Below, one piece after another: positions 42,690-53,827 of a stretch of DNA of 64,000 nt; the stretch's first letter is position 1, and every line of letters starts with the position of its first letter. The stretch covers positions 1 to 64,000 of the forward strand of contig DAOSPF010000010.1 in assembly GCA_035374585.1 (NCBI GenBank), written 5' to 3'. The DNA is from JAKPQD01 sp029572965 (GTDB taxonomy: Bacteria; Bacteroidota; Bacteroidia; Bacteroidales; DTGW01). The position numbers and the translations under genes are program-made. Under the pieces are notes generated by a model. The model did no database searches. It was given only the letters and a program-made list of their open reading frames with translations, and had not been told where the DNA came from.

Positions 42690-45600
42690 TTAATCGTGCG
42701 TCATCCCATTGGTAGTTGGGGTAACATATACATTTATCGCTTTTGTTTGGTTAGCAGGGTTTGTACAACCCGGCAATGCTGTAATCTGCAATTGCAGAGT
42801 AACAGAAGCAGCCGTATTTGATGCAGCCCTGTAAACAGGAACTATAGTATTAGCACCATTTATTATAGCGCCACCACCTGAAACAACAGACCAATTAAGT
42901 GCACTATAATTGGTAATATTAACCCCAGTAACATTTAAATCATTAGTACCACAAACAGATAGCACCCCTCCCATAATAATAACCGGAGCATTGTTTACGG
43001 TCACTGAAGTAATGGTTCTTCCGCTACTAATACAGTTTGTAGCAGTATTTCTTGCCTCGGCATAATAAGTACCTGTCGTTAAAGCTGTACCTGCGGCCAA
43101 TGGAGTACCTCCTGTAGCAGATGAATACCAATCAATAGTACAACCGGTATCAACTGTACCCGTCAAATCAGCAACTGTAGCCCCTGAACAGAAACTTTGG
43201 CTAACAGTAGAAGGGATTGCAGGAGTTGCGCTCCAGGTAAGCGTCCTTGTATCAGTAGCGTTGGTACAACCTCCAGCACCTGTCAGGGTTAATGTAACTG
43301 TTGAAGTTCCTGATGTAGCAGAAGGCTGGAAAATAGCCAGCGCCGGGTTAGAAATATGTTGTGTCCACGTTCCGCCTGCTCCCGACCATGTTATTGCCGA
43401 ATAATTACCCGAGGCAGTAGCGCCAGTCATAGAAATGCTCCCATTTCCTGAACAAGAAGGAATATTATCACCAGCTTCAGCAACAGGAGCCTGGCTTATA
43501 GTAACAGAAGTACTTCCTGAAGCCTGACAAGTATTGTTATCTGTAACCACATAGTTCAGCGTATAAGTACCGCCTGTATTGTTATTGTAGTTAGTAGATG
43601 CAGATGTAGCAGCAGAGAAAGTACCACCATAAGCAGCAGCTTCAGTCCATTGATGAGTATATGGAGATGTACCACCAGCCACAGTGGCCAGCAAAGCAAT
43701 GTTAGTTCCCGAACAGCCCGAATATGTTGCAGGGATAGAAACTGTAGGAGTTGGATTAACAGTAATACTATAACTTGATGCAGGAGCAGGAGTACTACAT
43801 CCATTAGTAGCCCTTACGGTTAAAGTACCAGAGGTTGCAGTAGCAGAAAAATCAATACTAATGGTACCGTCCACACCAGGAGCTGCCGAAGTAAGATATG
43901 CATTAACGGGTGTTGCTGTTCCATGCACAGTTGCTCCTGTTCCTGAGAATTCCCATATATAACCGGTAGCATTAGTTGTAGAAGCCACAGTAAATGTATA
44001 ATTGCCACCCCTGCAAACCGAAGCTGGGCCAGAAACACTTCCTGTTGTGGCAGGAGCCGGGGTATTAGAAACTACAATACTTTGCGAACTTGTTATTCCA
44101 TTTCCACATGCATTAACCCCTCTGACAGTAAGTGTTCCAGATGTAGCTGAAGCACTAAAGTTAATATTAGGAGAAGCTGTAGTGCTATTGTTTATGGTCA
44201 CCCCAGAGCCTGAATACGTCCAATTGTAGCTGGTAGCATTAGCAATAGCCGCAACACTATATGGCTCATTCAAAGTATTAGTACAAACAGCAGTACTTCC
44301 GTTGATAATACCTGCATCATCGGGAAGAGGATTAACAGTAATAGACAAAGCACTACTTAGCCTTGAGCAGTTGTTATTAGTCACAACAACATCTACCGAA
44401 GATGGATTCAACGTCAATGCATTAGTATTAAATACGTTAGAACTTCCATTCTGCACNNNNNNNNNNCCGGCATTGGCCGTAAAAGTAATAGCTGCTCCTT
44501 CACAAACAGCAGTATTACTGGACGAAATTGTAGCATTAGGCAGTGCGTTGACTTTAATTACAGCATCAATATTACCCACTAAAGTACCAGGCAAACCTCC
44601 CTGAGACACAGATTGCAACACATACGTATATGTATTAGCTGTGGCTGTAGGAACATTTATAGTATAAGGGCTTGATGTTACATTAGCGTCAGGCTGGGTA
44701 ACACCATTGAGGCTATAACGCAACACCCATGGCCCGGTGCCACTAAGAGCAACCACAACATTTGCCGTTGCATTTTGACAAACAATAGCATCACTACTGG
44801 TGATTGTAGCAGTACAATTAGAAATATTAGCAACAGAAGCCAACGTAAAAACAGAATATGTGCCAAAGTTTACTGCATTTTTTGTAGTAATATAACCTGA
44901 AGTAGCAGAACCAGTGATTATAGAACCAGCGCCAACCACTTCCCAACGACTGCTACCAGAGTTCCATCCAACAATACGTAAGTTATTGATATTAGAAATT
45001 GCCCCGGCTATGTCGCTTGAACCATCAAGATAAAGCCTGACTTTTCCAGAAGAAGAGGTAGAAGGAGCGAAAACACTCCAGTATTCATTGCCACTAACCT
45101 TAACTACAGGCGAAAGGCGACTTGAAGTATCATAACCTGCGGTATGGGCATTATCATAAGTATAAGAAGCGCTCCAATCTCTATAGCCAGAAGGGCCATT
45201 AACGGCTAATAAAGCCATCGCCCCAAGATTTCCATTATTATTACCAATGGGGAAAGTAAAGCTTCCTCCATTAATCATCACTTTGGTAAGCGTTCCATTA
45301 ACAAAAGAGTTGCTTAAACCTTTAGCCGGAGAAACTGTACCCGAATAATTAATGCGTATATTATTGGAACCAGTATTAATCAAACCGGCAGTTAACTTCA
45401 ATGTGCCATTAATTTCAACATCGTTATTGAGGGTAAGTCCATTAATATTAGCAATTTCAAGACCCTTAAATGCATTTGTCCCGGTAAAAGAACCGGTAAT
45501 ATTTTGAGGGATAGAACCGTTAAACACCATATAAGAATTGGCACCGGCTTCAAAATTACCAGATATTCTAATCAAATCTTTGTGTAAGTATATTTTCCGG

Positions 45601-48600
45601 TTATCATAAGTAACAGCATATAACAACGCTGTCCCGTTAATGGTAAAATCTCCCAATATTTCAAGGTTATTGTTTGGAAATCGTTTATCACCGCTTCCCG
45701 ACAATACTAAATGGTTTACAGATAGAATATTTCCAAGAAAATCATAATTATCAGCCCCTCCAAACTCTATGGTACCGCCAGCAGTAGAGAAAAACTCGTC
45801 ATATACCCCGGCAGAAATAGAACCTTGCTCAAGGTACATCGTACCTGTTCCTCCAATAATTCCATGACGATGACCGGTTGTAACCCCAAGGTTCAGCCTT
45901 CCATAAATATTGGTAGCATATTCTTTAATTCCATTTACTGAAATAGTTATAGTATGTCCGGCATTTATCTTAGTGATAGCGCCGGAAGGGCCATTAGTAA
46001 CATTAGGGGACCATACCGTTGCAGTTTGCCAATTACCTGAAGATAATGTTTCATAATTCATTACATTATCAGGGATAGCACCATTTTTAGTAGCATCAAC
46101 AGCCCCGGCAGTAAAATCAGCATTAAGTTCAGCATCACCTACATTAGCAAAAGAAAAACTTAGTTCATTGTTTATTTGGTCCACTTCTGCCCAGTCGCCT
46201 TTGACCCAATTGCCAACACCATCATTTTGCAAGCTGGCAGGAATATAATCATTAATACTATAAGGAGCTGTAAATTTAATATCAGAAGGAAGATATTTCA
46301 TTTTAGCTGTTCCGCTGAAAGCAGAAATGCCTGATGTTTTCATAGTCCAATAGTATTGAAGTGCATTATCAGCATCAACAATGGCAACACCAGTTTCTGT
46401 ATCTTCAATGATAGAAGGATGAATTTCGTTAGCAGGTTTAACTGTAATACTTCCTGTACTATTACCATTTGCAGTAATATTGAGGGTTACAGGGGTATAT
46501 TTACCATCGCAACCAACAGGATAAACAAAAGTTATTGGTGACGCTGTGGCAGGGAAAACCTTTCTCACACCATTATCAGTAAATGAAATATTTGTTTCAA
46601 TCATGTTGATGTCTGAAAAAGGCGAAGCTTGTTCAATAGTACAGTTCAATCCAAGATCAAGGAGGTTTTTTCCAATATTAAAAATACCTGCCTGCATCCT
46701 TAGTGCATTGGTAATTTTGAACTGGTTTGCCACCGGAACATTTACACCATGACTGTTATTAATAGTCAACTTACCAAAAGTGCCATTGCCAGTTAATGTT
46801 TGAGGTTGAACCCCATTCATCACAATACCATTTCCAAGGCCGCCATAAACATGCGTCCCATCATTGTAGCAATCACCTTTGACTGAAATAGTATTGCCAT
46901 TATCTGTTAAAGTACCAGTCTGAATAGCTAAATTATTAAGAATTGTAAGAGGTGTATTATTAGCTGTCAATGCCAGGTTATTAGATGCTGTTTTTGTCAA
47001 GTTATAAAAATTGAGAGGTGTTCCATTGCCAGTAATGGTTTGAGTTAAAGAACCATCGAAATAAACTGTGTTGCCATTAGGCACAAAAGTTCCAGCTACA
47101 TTCATGTCTCCCATCAAATACATGTCTTTACCATTAGCATTAAATGTTGCACCCGCGTCCACCTGAAGAAGGTTTGTAATAGTGGCCGGAACAACATCGA
47201 GCCGGGCTGTAGGACTGTTAAAGCCAAAAACATGCAATTTAGGCAACTCATCTCCGGCATAAATACTAATAGTTTGGCTTGCCGGAGTCAAAGAAGGATG
47301 CCCAATATGAATATTAGCAGCAGTACTAATATTGTTTACATCCGGGTCAAAATAGAATGAAGCAATGGTAGGATTGGACTGTTGACGACAAATATAAAGG
47401 TCACCACCAGACATGTTAAAAGAACTTCCAGGGTTCAATATTTCAAAAACACCACGATTGTTTACTGTAGCCGAATTTTCACCGACAATAACAGTACCTC
47501 CAGACTGGGTATAATCCAATGTACCAATGTTAGAAGTCGGGCTGCGACGTATTTGGGCCCCAACAGTCAATGAACCGGAAGATATTTGTAATACAGAGTT
47601 CCCGGAAGACGAATATTCAATTGGATTATTCCCGCCGGCCATATTTAATGTACCTCCGGCAATTCTTAACAAACCATCTAGTTCAATACCCGAATTTCCA
47701 TTAGCATTGGCTGTACCCTGTCTAATTTCTAACCCTGCTGTAGAAGGAATTGAGAAATAATCGTAGCCTGTAGTCAGGTTAATATTGGTAGCTGCATTAT
47801 TCATGATAAACAAACCATTCTTAAGCTCCAAAGCTTTAGCGACCCCTGCACCTGATGTTGGCCCGTTAAGGTTAAAGTTGCAATTAAACTGGACTGTAGA
47901 AGCAATGCTTGAACCTTTATCGATAATCAAGCGGTACAAGTTGGTAACGTTACCAGCAGTAGGGTTAGTGATGGTATAAGTAGCATTCTCTCCACCTGTC
48001 ATATAAAGGTTGATATGGGCAAGGCTCCCGGCATTACCTAACTGAAGGCCATTTGGCACAGCTGGGGTTTCGTCAGCATAAGGTTTTTCATCTATATATA
48101 TATCACCATTGACTTTTAATGTATGTTCAAGCGCTATTCCTCCATTAGGGTTTCTGACATTGATGATAGCGCTGGTATTTTTCATACTTATACCACGCCC
48201 AACGGTTATAGTACGCTCATTTCCAGAATTTTGATAAGCAATTTCAGCGCCTCCATAGCTTCTATTTCCCTGCACACCTGCAGATTCAAAAAATTTAAGC
48301 GTCCGGCCTATATTAATGTTACCTGTAGCACCCGAAGAAAGCACAAGGTTAATATCGCCAAGAATTTCAAAATCTCCGGTAGTATTAATATCTCTGGCAA
48401 AAGTAATATCATGGTTATTGTTACCCCAGCCATCATTAGAAATCATAACATTGGGGAATAATGGAGCGGTATTTTGATAAGTAAAAGGAGTTTCAAAATT
48501 TTCATAAAGCACATAAGAAGAATCTTCGCGTGCAAAATCGCCAATATCCATCAAATAATAGCTTGGGTCGCTATTATCACGGTTCCAGAACATACCCTCG

Positions 48601-51600
48601 CCCCTTACATTCTTTGCAGACAACTGTCCGTTATAATTATTGATACACAATGTAGGCCTAAACTGGAAATTTGAGCGGTATTTACGTGCTACCGGGTTTC
48701 CTGCAATATCTGTCATTTTATAAAAAACCACTTCGGCAGCAGCATGGGTGGTATTATCAATCCAAACGCCATGAGGCAAACCTCGTTGATCAATATTATC
48801 AGTAGCAGTTCCACCATTAGCAGGATTTCCGTCTTTTTGAACATCATCATAAGGCACCCAGCCAATTTGAGCTACATCTCCAGCTTTTGGATAATCCCCA
48901 ACAGCAACAGCAGGCTGACGGCTATCATGAGGACTATATAAAGGATTAAGAATATCGCTTCGGGTCCAGGTCAAATTGTCCTGCCAACGAGGTTCGCGGT
49001 TAGTAATATGCTGAGTCCCGTCATTATCGTTAACCCCATGATCACGAGTATAATAAATAAGCACACTACCAGAAAACCTGGTAGATACCCCGGCAGTAAA
49101 ATTAGTATTTTCAGCTACAAAGCCAACAGCAGCATTAGTAAATAAGCCATTGGTGCTGGTCCCGTTAAAGGTAATCATTCGGCTGTTATTGCCAGCGCCA
49201 AAATTTTTTACAATATCATTGTCTGTAAGTGGTTCAAAAGCACGGGTATAAGGAGATTCGTCCAATACTTTACCAGGCAAAAAGTTGTTTTCATTATTCA
49301 ATAAGTCAACATTAGCCACACCAGTATTGTTTCGATAATAAAAACGATACGAGACGGTAGGATTTGTATTGAAACCAGAACGGCTAACCCTCCAGTAATG
49401 CTGTAATACCTCACCTCCTGTAAGATTAGATGTAGGCAGTGCCCCCCTTACCGGACGTACAGTAACATAACCATCATCTCCGGCAGCTAAATGAGAAACA
49501 ACCATTTGTGCAGGACGAAAATATAAAGTAGTACCGCCATTAGGGGTAAAACCAACAGGGAAAGTCACAGGGGCACGGTTATTAAGCCTGTTTACCTGAT
49601 TTTCAGCAAGTGTTTCTTCATAAATACGTAGCGTTAAGCCTCCATCTCCGGCATTCCCATCAGTAAATATCATAGAATTACACCCGGCAGCCAAACCAGA
49701 GTTAACAATCTTGAGATTGCTTGAATTTGCAACATCTTCAAAAAGGTTAGTTTCTAAATTCCACAAATCGTCCACTTTCAGGTTAAAATTCTTGAGATAA
49801 ATCAACCCTTTGACAAATTGTAACCTTTCAATATAAATATCACTGGTAAGGCTAACGATAGTCGGAGGAGAAACATTAAACTGAACGTTACCGAATATGG
49901 CTTTATTTGAGGTATTAATAGTTAACCCGGTTTTATCGGCAAATTGGATTTGAGCAGAACTTGGCGTTGTCGGGGTATTTGTACCCATACGGTCATAGTT
50001 GTAGATATTACCCCAGGTACGAATGGTATAATTCCCCTGATCAAGAGTACCAGACAAAACAGATATATTGCCATTGACATCCAAAAGGACAGAACCATTA
50101 GTCCTGGCAGCAGGGGCAGATAACCTAATAGCATTGCCCGTTGTTTTGTTTACTACCATTTTCCCAAATTCTAATTCGGCAGTTGCATTACCAAAGTACA
50201 ATTCTTCATTGGCAGAAGTACCAGCAGTTTGATTAAAATATGTAGTATTTGATGTTGTAGGCTGATTTGCAATAGAGTTATATGGTGCAGTACCTCCCAG
50301 AATTGGGATGTACTGAGCTCCATTTTCTAAATAAAACGAGCCTCCTATATAAACATCATTTACATTGGTTGCACTGGTAACCGGGGTAAACCGGATAACA
50401 GGGTAACCGGCGCCTCCAGATTCGGTTCCCCAGATGCGAAAATCATTTAAGACTTTTAAAGGTTGAGCCGCAAGATCGACATCAGTAGTTCCAACATCAA
50501 CCCCTTCATTTATAATGAAATCTCTTTGGGCACCTGATGTATTTCTAAATTCAAGGTTCCAAAATGGAGCGCGTGAATTAATAGAAGGGTTACGAGCATA
50601 ACTTGCTTCAATAATCACAGTACCTCCGGTAACTTTAATATTTTCAGGATCAGAATTAATAAAAATAGTACCCTTAGCAGATGCATTATTGACTCGTAAT
50701 GTCCCTCCTGACATATTGAAAATACTATTGTTATATGTCAAACAAAAAGTGTAATAATCACTTGTATAAGGAGTTCCTCCAACATTTACTTCACCACCAG
50801 TTTGGATATAACCTCCTAAATGAGCAGCACCCAAAACCGAAGTCCTAATTTGATTCACATTAACAGTACCTCCATCGACAAGGATCAACCCGCTTTCGCG
50901 AACAGTAATACCACTTGCTACTTTTGATTCTAATAAGCCACTGGTAATTCTTATTTTTCCGTAAGGGACTATAGCATTACCAATATTCTCCAATACAGTA
51001 CCCCCATCTACCCATAGTTGGGCAGCAGTAGAAATATTGTAATTACCAGAATAAGAAAGAGAGCTAATGGTAACACCATCTCCTATACGAACGGTACCTT
51101 TAATTAAAGCCAATGCATTATCATTGGTAATTAACTGGTTAATGTTTGGATGACCTTGATTAGTATAACCCAATAAATAAAAATTAGTTGGAGCAGTAGC
51201 ATCAATATTGAGAATGTAAGTATCATCTGTACCTTTATCGATTTTGATGCGATAAAAAATTGAAGGCCCATCACAGAGTATGCTTTGATCTGCATTAGCG
51301 TTCAGACAGTTCAAATCAACAATACCATCGGTTGCCTGAGTTGTATAATACGTATCTACAATAGGGGCGGTACGATTGGTAAAAGCCAGATGTCCATGAT
51401 TTTTGAGGTTGCCATATAAATCAAGCTGGTGACGGGCGTTGGCAGAACCTGTAACGATATTTCCGGCTGTATTAACAGTAATATCTTTGCGAACAATAAT
51501 ATTCAGATTGTTAGTAGCTGTAGCATTATTAATAGACAATGTCCCGGACTTAACCAACAGCGAACCGTTTACAGTCAGGTTGTTGAGCAAAGTAAGGGTG

Positions 51601-53444
51601 TTTGTCCCCATATTTACCTCAACGTTATAGTAAGTAGTTGCTAAAGTAATATCACGCGAAGTTCCATAAAATTCGACAGTACCTTCACCTTGTCCGGCTG
51701 TAATAAAATTAGTAGCATTACCAGAAGGAAAATTATTTCCTGCAATACGAATTTTTCCTGAACCTTCAATATCAGTAAAACTATGTCCGGCAACATCTCT
51801 CAAATCAAGAACGCCATTAACTGTTAATTTAGCATTAACTTTAGCCCCTGAAGATACGGTAATTGTACGTCCTGAAAGGATAACGACTTCATCATACATA
51901 CTGGTTGTAGAAGTAGCAGGCGTAAACCCGTTAGGGTTATTAGGCTGAGAGCCGGAAGGATCTAGCGTCCAAACAGAAGGATCGTCCCAATCTCCACTTT
52001 TTAATGAATAAAAAATCCGCTTCCCGGAAACAGAGCCAGACCAGGTAGCATCAATAAAAGGAGACGAAACCGAAGCCATAGGGTTGACACCTGATTGGCT
52101 TAAACCGGATGGCACAATCCACGAACCCATATAGTTTACGAACAAGTCATAAGCCGTAGCCCCGCCAGTTCGGTCATTATTATCATAAGCAAAACTAAAA
52201 TTGGCCAAAACAGGGCCTGAAATACCAGTAGAAGTAGTTGTCCACTGACGGTTCAGAGGATTAGAGCCCGGAATACCCGGAACAACCTGCGAATTAGCCG
52301 TAGCAACTGTGATAGTCGAATTAGGGGCAACTGTTCCTGATAAACTATTTAAGCTGACAGGGACATACCTTGTACCCATTCCTATGGGAAATATTGAAAC
52401 TAATTCATCTACGGTAGAGCCACGTTTGATAAAGCGCCCGAGTCCTGACTGGTTGACAAAGCTCGTGAGGCTGCCCCCGGTAACTTTACCACCTACGATA
52501 AGGTTATAATTGCCCAAATTAAGGATACCGTTGGTAAGAATAAGGCCGCCATTAAGTGTAGTATGGTTAGCTAAGGCCTTGGTTGCTCCTCCTCCAATTT
52601 CGAGTATCCCATAATTATAAGTTGCTATAGTTTGGTCAGCAGCACTTTGATAAGCAACGCGACTTGTAGCATCAAGCGTTACAGTAGAAAAATTGGTTGG
52701 AAAAATTACAGCAGTAGCATTTGTAGTACGGCCTAAAGTAAGCGCAGTACCAGCTCCCAAAGTAAACGAGCCTCCAGCAGCAGCCCTGCTAATTTGATAA
52801 ATATCCGAAGCTAAAGTAGCTGTACCCGAAACGTTGAGATTGCCGGATATAGTAATATTGTTAGCTATCGTTTTAACGCCAGAGCCCGAAACGGTAAGAT
52901 TATTATAGGAATATACTGAAACTGTTTGATCCGACAATCCACTATAATTTACAGTACCAGAAGTAGTCGAATAAGATGCAGGAGTAAATGCCCCTTCTAT
53001 ATAAATAGTCCCATTTCCATTTACTGTTATACCAGTACCAATATTACCAGCTACGTACAAGATTCCTGCAACAGAAATAGTGCCAGTTCCGGAAATTGAA
53101 CCATCAACATATAAAGTTTGACCATTACTTATGGTAATTGTATTATTACTATTAAAAATTACATTATTTACATGATATGCAGGCGTAACATTAAGCGTTA
53201 CATTATTTTGAATATAAATACTAGGCAAACTGTTGTCAACACCCGGATAATTTGCAGTATTGTTCCAGGCTGTGTTTGCTGCATTCCTTATTTGCCAAAC
53301 ATTTGCACCATTCCAATTTCCATTGTTTCTTGTTCGATAATCTCCTGCAGACTGAGAAACAGCATCAAAAGCACTAAAGAAAAATGCAATAAATAAGAAT
53401 AAAATAACACGAAAAGCTTTACCTTTTGAGTTTACTCTATACAT
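42690..53444 (-). CDS. Giant secreted surface protein, four beta-helix units plus Ig/PKD domains
   Basis: About 3584 residues from Met at 53444 (MYRVNSKGKAF), which gives a signal peptide ending SAFDAVSQ; the frame is open 57 codons further upstream. Counting from the upstream end of that frame (codon 1 at 53615), four large units recur. Each opens with a GNW/GDW...VW/TW module (near 95, 541, 1545 and 2530), continues with parallel beta-helix repeats, and contains an FPxG/YPVG sandwich segment (near 408, 1351, 2366 and 2788). From about 2930 Ig/PKD-like domains follow, rich in Thr/Ser/Ala/Asn. The protein ends VTPTTNGMTHD with no recognisable T9SS sorting domain. Ten N at 44457 leave its frame continuity unproven. 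Likely an adhesin or surface-filament protein. Confidence 0.85.
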   Translation of the reverse strand: MYRVNSKGKAFRVILFLFIAFFFSAFDAVSQSAGDYRTRNNGNWNGANVWQIRNAANTAWNNTANYPGVDNSLPSIYIQNNVTLNVTPAYHVNNVIFNSNNTITISNGQTLYVDGSISGTGTISVAGILYVAGNIGTGITVNGNGTIYIEGAFTPASYSTTSGTVNYSGLSDQTVSVYSYNNLTVSGSGVKTIANNITISGNLNVSGTATLASDIYQISRAAAGGSFTLGAGTALTLGRTTNATAVIFPTNFSTVTLDATSRVAYQSAADQTIATYNYGILEIGGGATKALANHTTLNGGLILTNGILNLGNYNLIVGGKVTGGSLTSFVNQSGLGRFIKRGSTVDELVSIFPIGMGTRYVPVSLNSLSGTVAPNSTITVATANSQVVPGIPGSNPLNRQWTTTSTGISGPVLANFSFAYDNNDRTGGATAYDLFVNYMGSWIVPSGLSQSGVNPMASVSSPFIDATWSGSVSGKRIFYSLKSGDWDDPSVWTLDPSGSQPNNPNGFTPATSTTSMYDEVVILSGRTITVSSGAKVNAKLTVNGVLDLRDVAGHSFTDIEGSGKIRIAGNNFPSGNATNFITAGQGEGTVEFYGTSRDITLATTYYNVEVNMGTNTLTLLNNLTVNGSLLVKSGTLSINNATATNNLNIIVRKDITVNTAGNIVTGSANARHQLDLYGNLKNHGHLAFTNRTAPIVDTYYTTQATDGIVDLNCLNANADQSILCDGPSIFYRIKIDKGTDDTYILNIDATAPTNFYLLGYTNQGHPNINQLITNDNALALIKGTVRIGDGVTISSLSYSGNYNISTAAQLWVDGGTVLENIGNAIVPYGKIRITSGLLESKVASGITVRESGLILVDGGTVNVNQIRTSVLGAAHLGGYIQTGGEVNVGGTPYTSDYYTFCLTYNNSIFNMSGGTLRVNNASAKGTIFINSDPENIKVTGGTVIIEASYARNPSINSRAPFWNLEFRNTSGAQRDFIINEGVDVGTTDVDLAAQPLKVLNDFRIWGTESGGAGYPVIRFTPVTSATNVNDVYIGGSFYLENGAQYIPILGGTAPYNSIANQPTTSNTTYFNQTAGTSANEELYFGNATAELEFGKMVVNKTTGNAIRLSAPAARTNGSVLLDVNGNISVLSGTLDQGNYTIRTWGNIYNYDRMGTNTPTTPSSAQIQFADKTGLTINTSNKAIFGNVQFNVSPPTIVSLTSDIYIERLQFVKGLIYLKNFNLKVDDLWNLETNLFEDVANSSNLKIVNSGLAAGCNSMIFTDGNAGDGGLTLRIYEETLAENQVNRLNNRAPVTFPVGFTPNGGTTLYFRPAQMVVSHLAAGDDGYVTVRPVRGALPTSNLTGGEVLQHYWRVSRSGFNTNPTVSYRFYYRNNTGVANVDLLNNENNFLPGKVLDESPYTRAFEPLTDNDIVKNFGAGNNSRMITFNGTSTNGLFTNAAVGFVAENTNFTAGVSTRFSGSVLIYYTRDHGVNDNDGTQHITNREPRWQDNLTWTRSDILNPLYSPHDSRQPAVAVGDYPKAGDVAQIGWVPYDDVQKDGNPANGGTATDNIDQRGLPHGVWIDNTTHAAAEVVFYKMTDIAGNPVARKYRSNFQFRPTLCINNYNGQLSAKNVRGEGMFWNRDNSDPSYYLMDIGDFAREDSSYVLYENFETPFTYQNTAPLFPNVMISNDGWGNNNHDITFARDINTTGDFEILGDINLVLSSGATGNINIGRTLKFFESAGVQGNRSYGGAEIAYQNSGNERTITVGRGISMKNTSAIINVRNPNGGIALEHTLKVNGDIYIDEKPYADETPAVPNGLQLGNAGSLAHINLYMTGGENATYTITNPTAGNVTNLYRLIIDKGSSIASTVQFNCNFNLNGPTSGAGVAKALELKNGLFIMNNAATNINLTTGYDYFSIPSTAGLEIRQGTANANGNSGIELDGLLRIAGGTLNMAGGNNPIEYSSSGNSVLQISSGSLTVGAQIRRSPTSNIGTLDYTQSGGTVIVGENSATVNNRGVFEILNPGSSFNMSGGDLYICRQQSNPTIASFYFDPDVNNISTAANIHIGHPSLTPASQTISIYAGDELPKLHVFGFNSPTARLDVVPATITNLLQVDAGATFNANGKDMYLMGDMNVAGTFVPNGNTVYFDGSLTQTITGNGTPLNFYNLTKTASNNLALTANNTPLTILNNLAIQTGTLTDNGNTISVKGDCYNDGTHVYGGLGNGIVMNGVQPQTLTGNGTFGKLTINNSHGVNVPVANQFKITNALRMQAGIFNIGKNLLDLGLNCTIEQASPFSDINMIETNISFTDNGVRKVFPATASPITFVYPVGCDGKYTPVTLNITANGNSTGSITVKPANEIHPSIIEDTETGVAIVDADNALQYYWTMKTSGISAFSGTAKMKYLPSDIKFTAPYSINDYIPASLQNDGVGNWVKGDWAEVDQINNELSFSFANVGDAELNADFTAGAVDATKNGAIPDNVMNYETLSSGNWQTATVWSPNVTNGPSGAITKINAGHTITISVNGIKEYATNIYGRLNLGVTTGHRHGIIGGTGTMYLEQGSISAGVYDEFFSTAGGTIEFGGADNYDFLGNILSVNHLVLSGSGDKRFPNNNLEILGDFTINGTALLYAVTYDNRKIYLHKDLIRISGNFEAGANSYMVFNGSIPQNITGSFTGTNAFKGLEIANINGLTLNNDVEINGTLKLTAGLINTGSNNIRINYSGTVSPAKGLSNSFVNGTLTKVMINGGSFTFPIGNNNGNLGAMALLAVNGPSGYRDWSASYTYDNAHTAGYDTSSRLSPVVKVSGNEYWSVFAPSTSSSGKVRLYLDGSSDIAGAISNINNLRIVGWNSGSSRWEVVGAGSIITGSATSGYITTKNAVNFGTYSVFTLASVANISNCTATITSSDAIVCQNATANVVVALSGTGPWVLRYSLNGVTQPDANVTSSPYTINVPTATANTYTYVLQSVSQGGLPGTLVGNIDAVIKVNALPNATISSSNTAVCEGAAITFTANAXXXXVQNGSSNVFNTNALTLNPSSVDVVVTNNNCSRLSSALSITVNPLPDDAGIINGSTAVCTNTLNEPYSVAAIANATSYNWTYSGSGVTINNSTTASPNINFSASATSGTLTVRGVNACGNGITSSQSIVVSNTPAPATTGSVSGPASVCRGGNYTFTVASTTNATGYIWEFSGTGATVHGTATPVNAYLTSAAPGVDGTISIDFSATATSGTLTVRATNGCSTPAPASSYSITVNPTPTVSIPATYSGCSGTNIALLATVAGGTSPYTHQWTEAAAYGGTFSAATSASTNYNNNTGGTYTLNYVVTDNNTCQASGSTSVTISQAPVAEAGDNIPSCSGNGSISMTGATASGNYSAITWSGAGGTWTQHISNPALAIFQPSATSGTSTVTLTLTGAGGCTNATDTRTLTWSATPAIPSTVSQSFCSGATVADLTGTVDTGCTIDWYSSATGGTPLAAGTALTTGTYYAEARNTATNCISSGRTITSVTVNNAPVIIMGGVLSVCGTNDLNVTGVNITNYSALNWSVVSGGGAIINGANTIVPVYRAASNTAASVTLQLQITALPGCTNPANQTKAINVYVTPTTNGMTHD
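44457..44466. other. Assembly gap (10 N) inside the giant gene
   Basis: Ten N inside the Ig/PKD part of the giant gene. Ten is not a multiple of three, yet the same frame reads on both sides because one base is shared with partial codons. True length and frame are unknown. Confidence 0.99.
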
Positions 53445-53511
53445 GTAAAACTTTAAGCCGGATAAGTTATTAATATTTTCCAATTTGAATTTGATTAAAG
53501 TCATGGTTTTC

Positions 53512-53529
53512 AGGTGACAAATATCACCT
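53512..53529. promoter_or_regulatory. Palindrome in the leader of the giant gene
   Basis: AGGTGA-CAAATA-TCACCT is a perfect 6-bp dyad with a 6-nt centre, about 68 nt upstream of the chosen start. The spacing and TGA-N6-TCA core recall CRP/FNR-type sites. If the longer frame were translated, this would lie in coding sequence, which argues for the start at 53444. Confidence 0.4.
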
Positions 53530-53827
53530 TTTTGTACGAAATAAAATACAGTCTGGTTTAAAATTTTTGATGTTAGATAAAATAAATTACACGAACGCTT
53601 GTTTTTCTTAGACAAAAAAAGTAAATTATTTTTGAAAAAACATGAAAAACCATACTAATATTACTTTTTGTCATTTTGACAAAACTTAAAAGATTCATTT
53701 TCAAAAAAAATGAAAATATAAGAAATATAAACATTTCTATTTTTTATGGTTCTTATCTAACAAATGTAAAATTAGCCTCGCCTACCTCCTGCCTGAGGCC
53801 ATAGCCATCAAGACAGGAAATGTATCA

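Noticed and set aside
42690..44456. Treating the giant gene's end as a T9SS substrate with a sorting domain
   Set aside because: The last 100 residues are an ordinary Ig/PKD-like domain; no type-A or type-B sorting motif is present.
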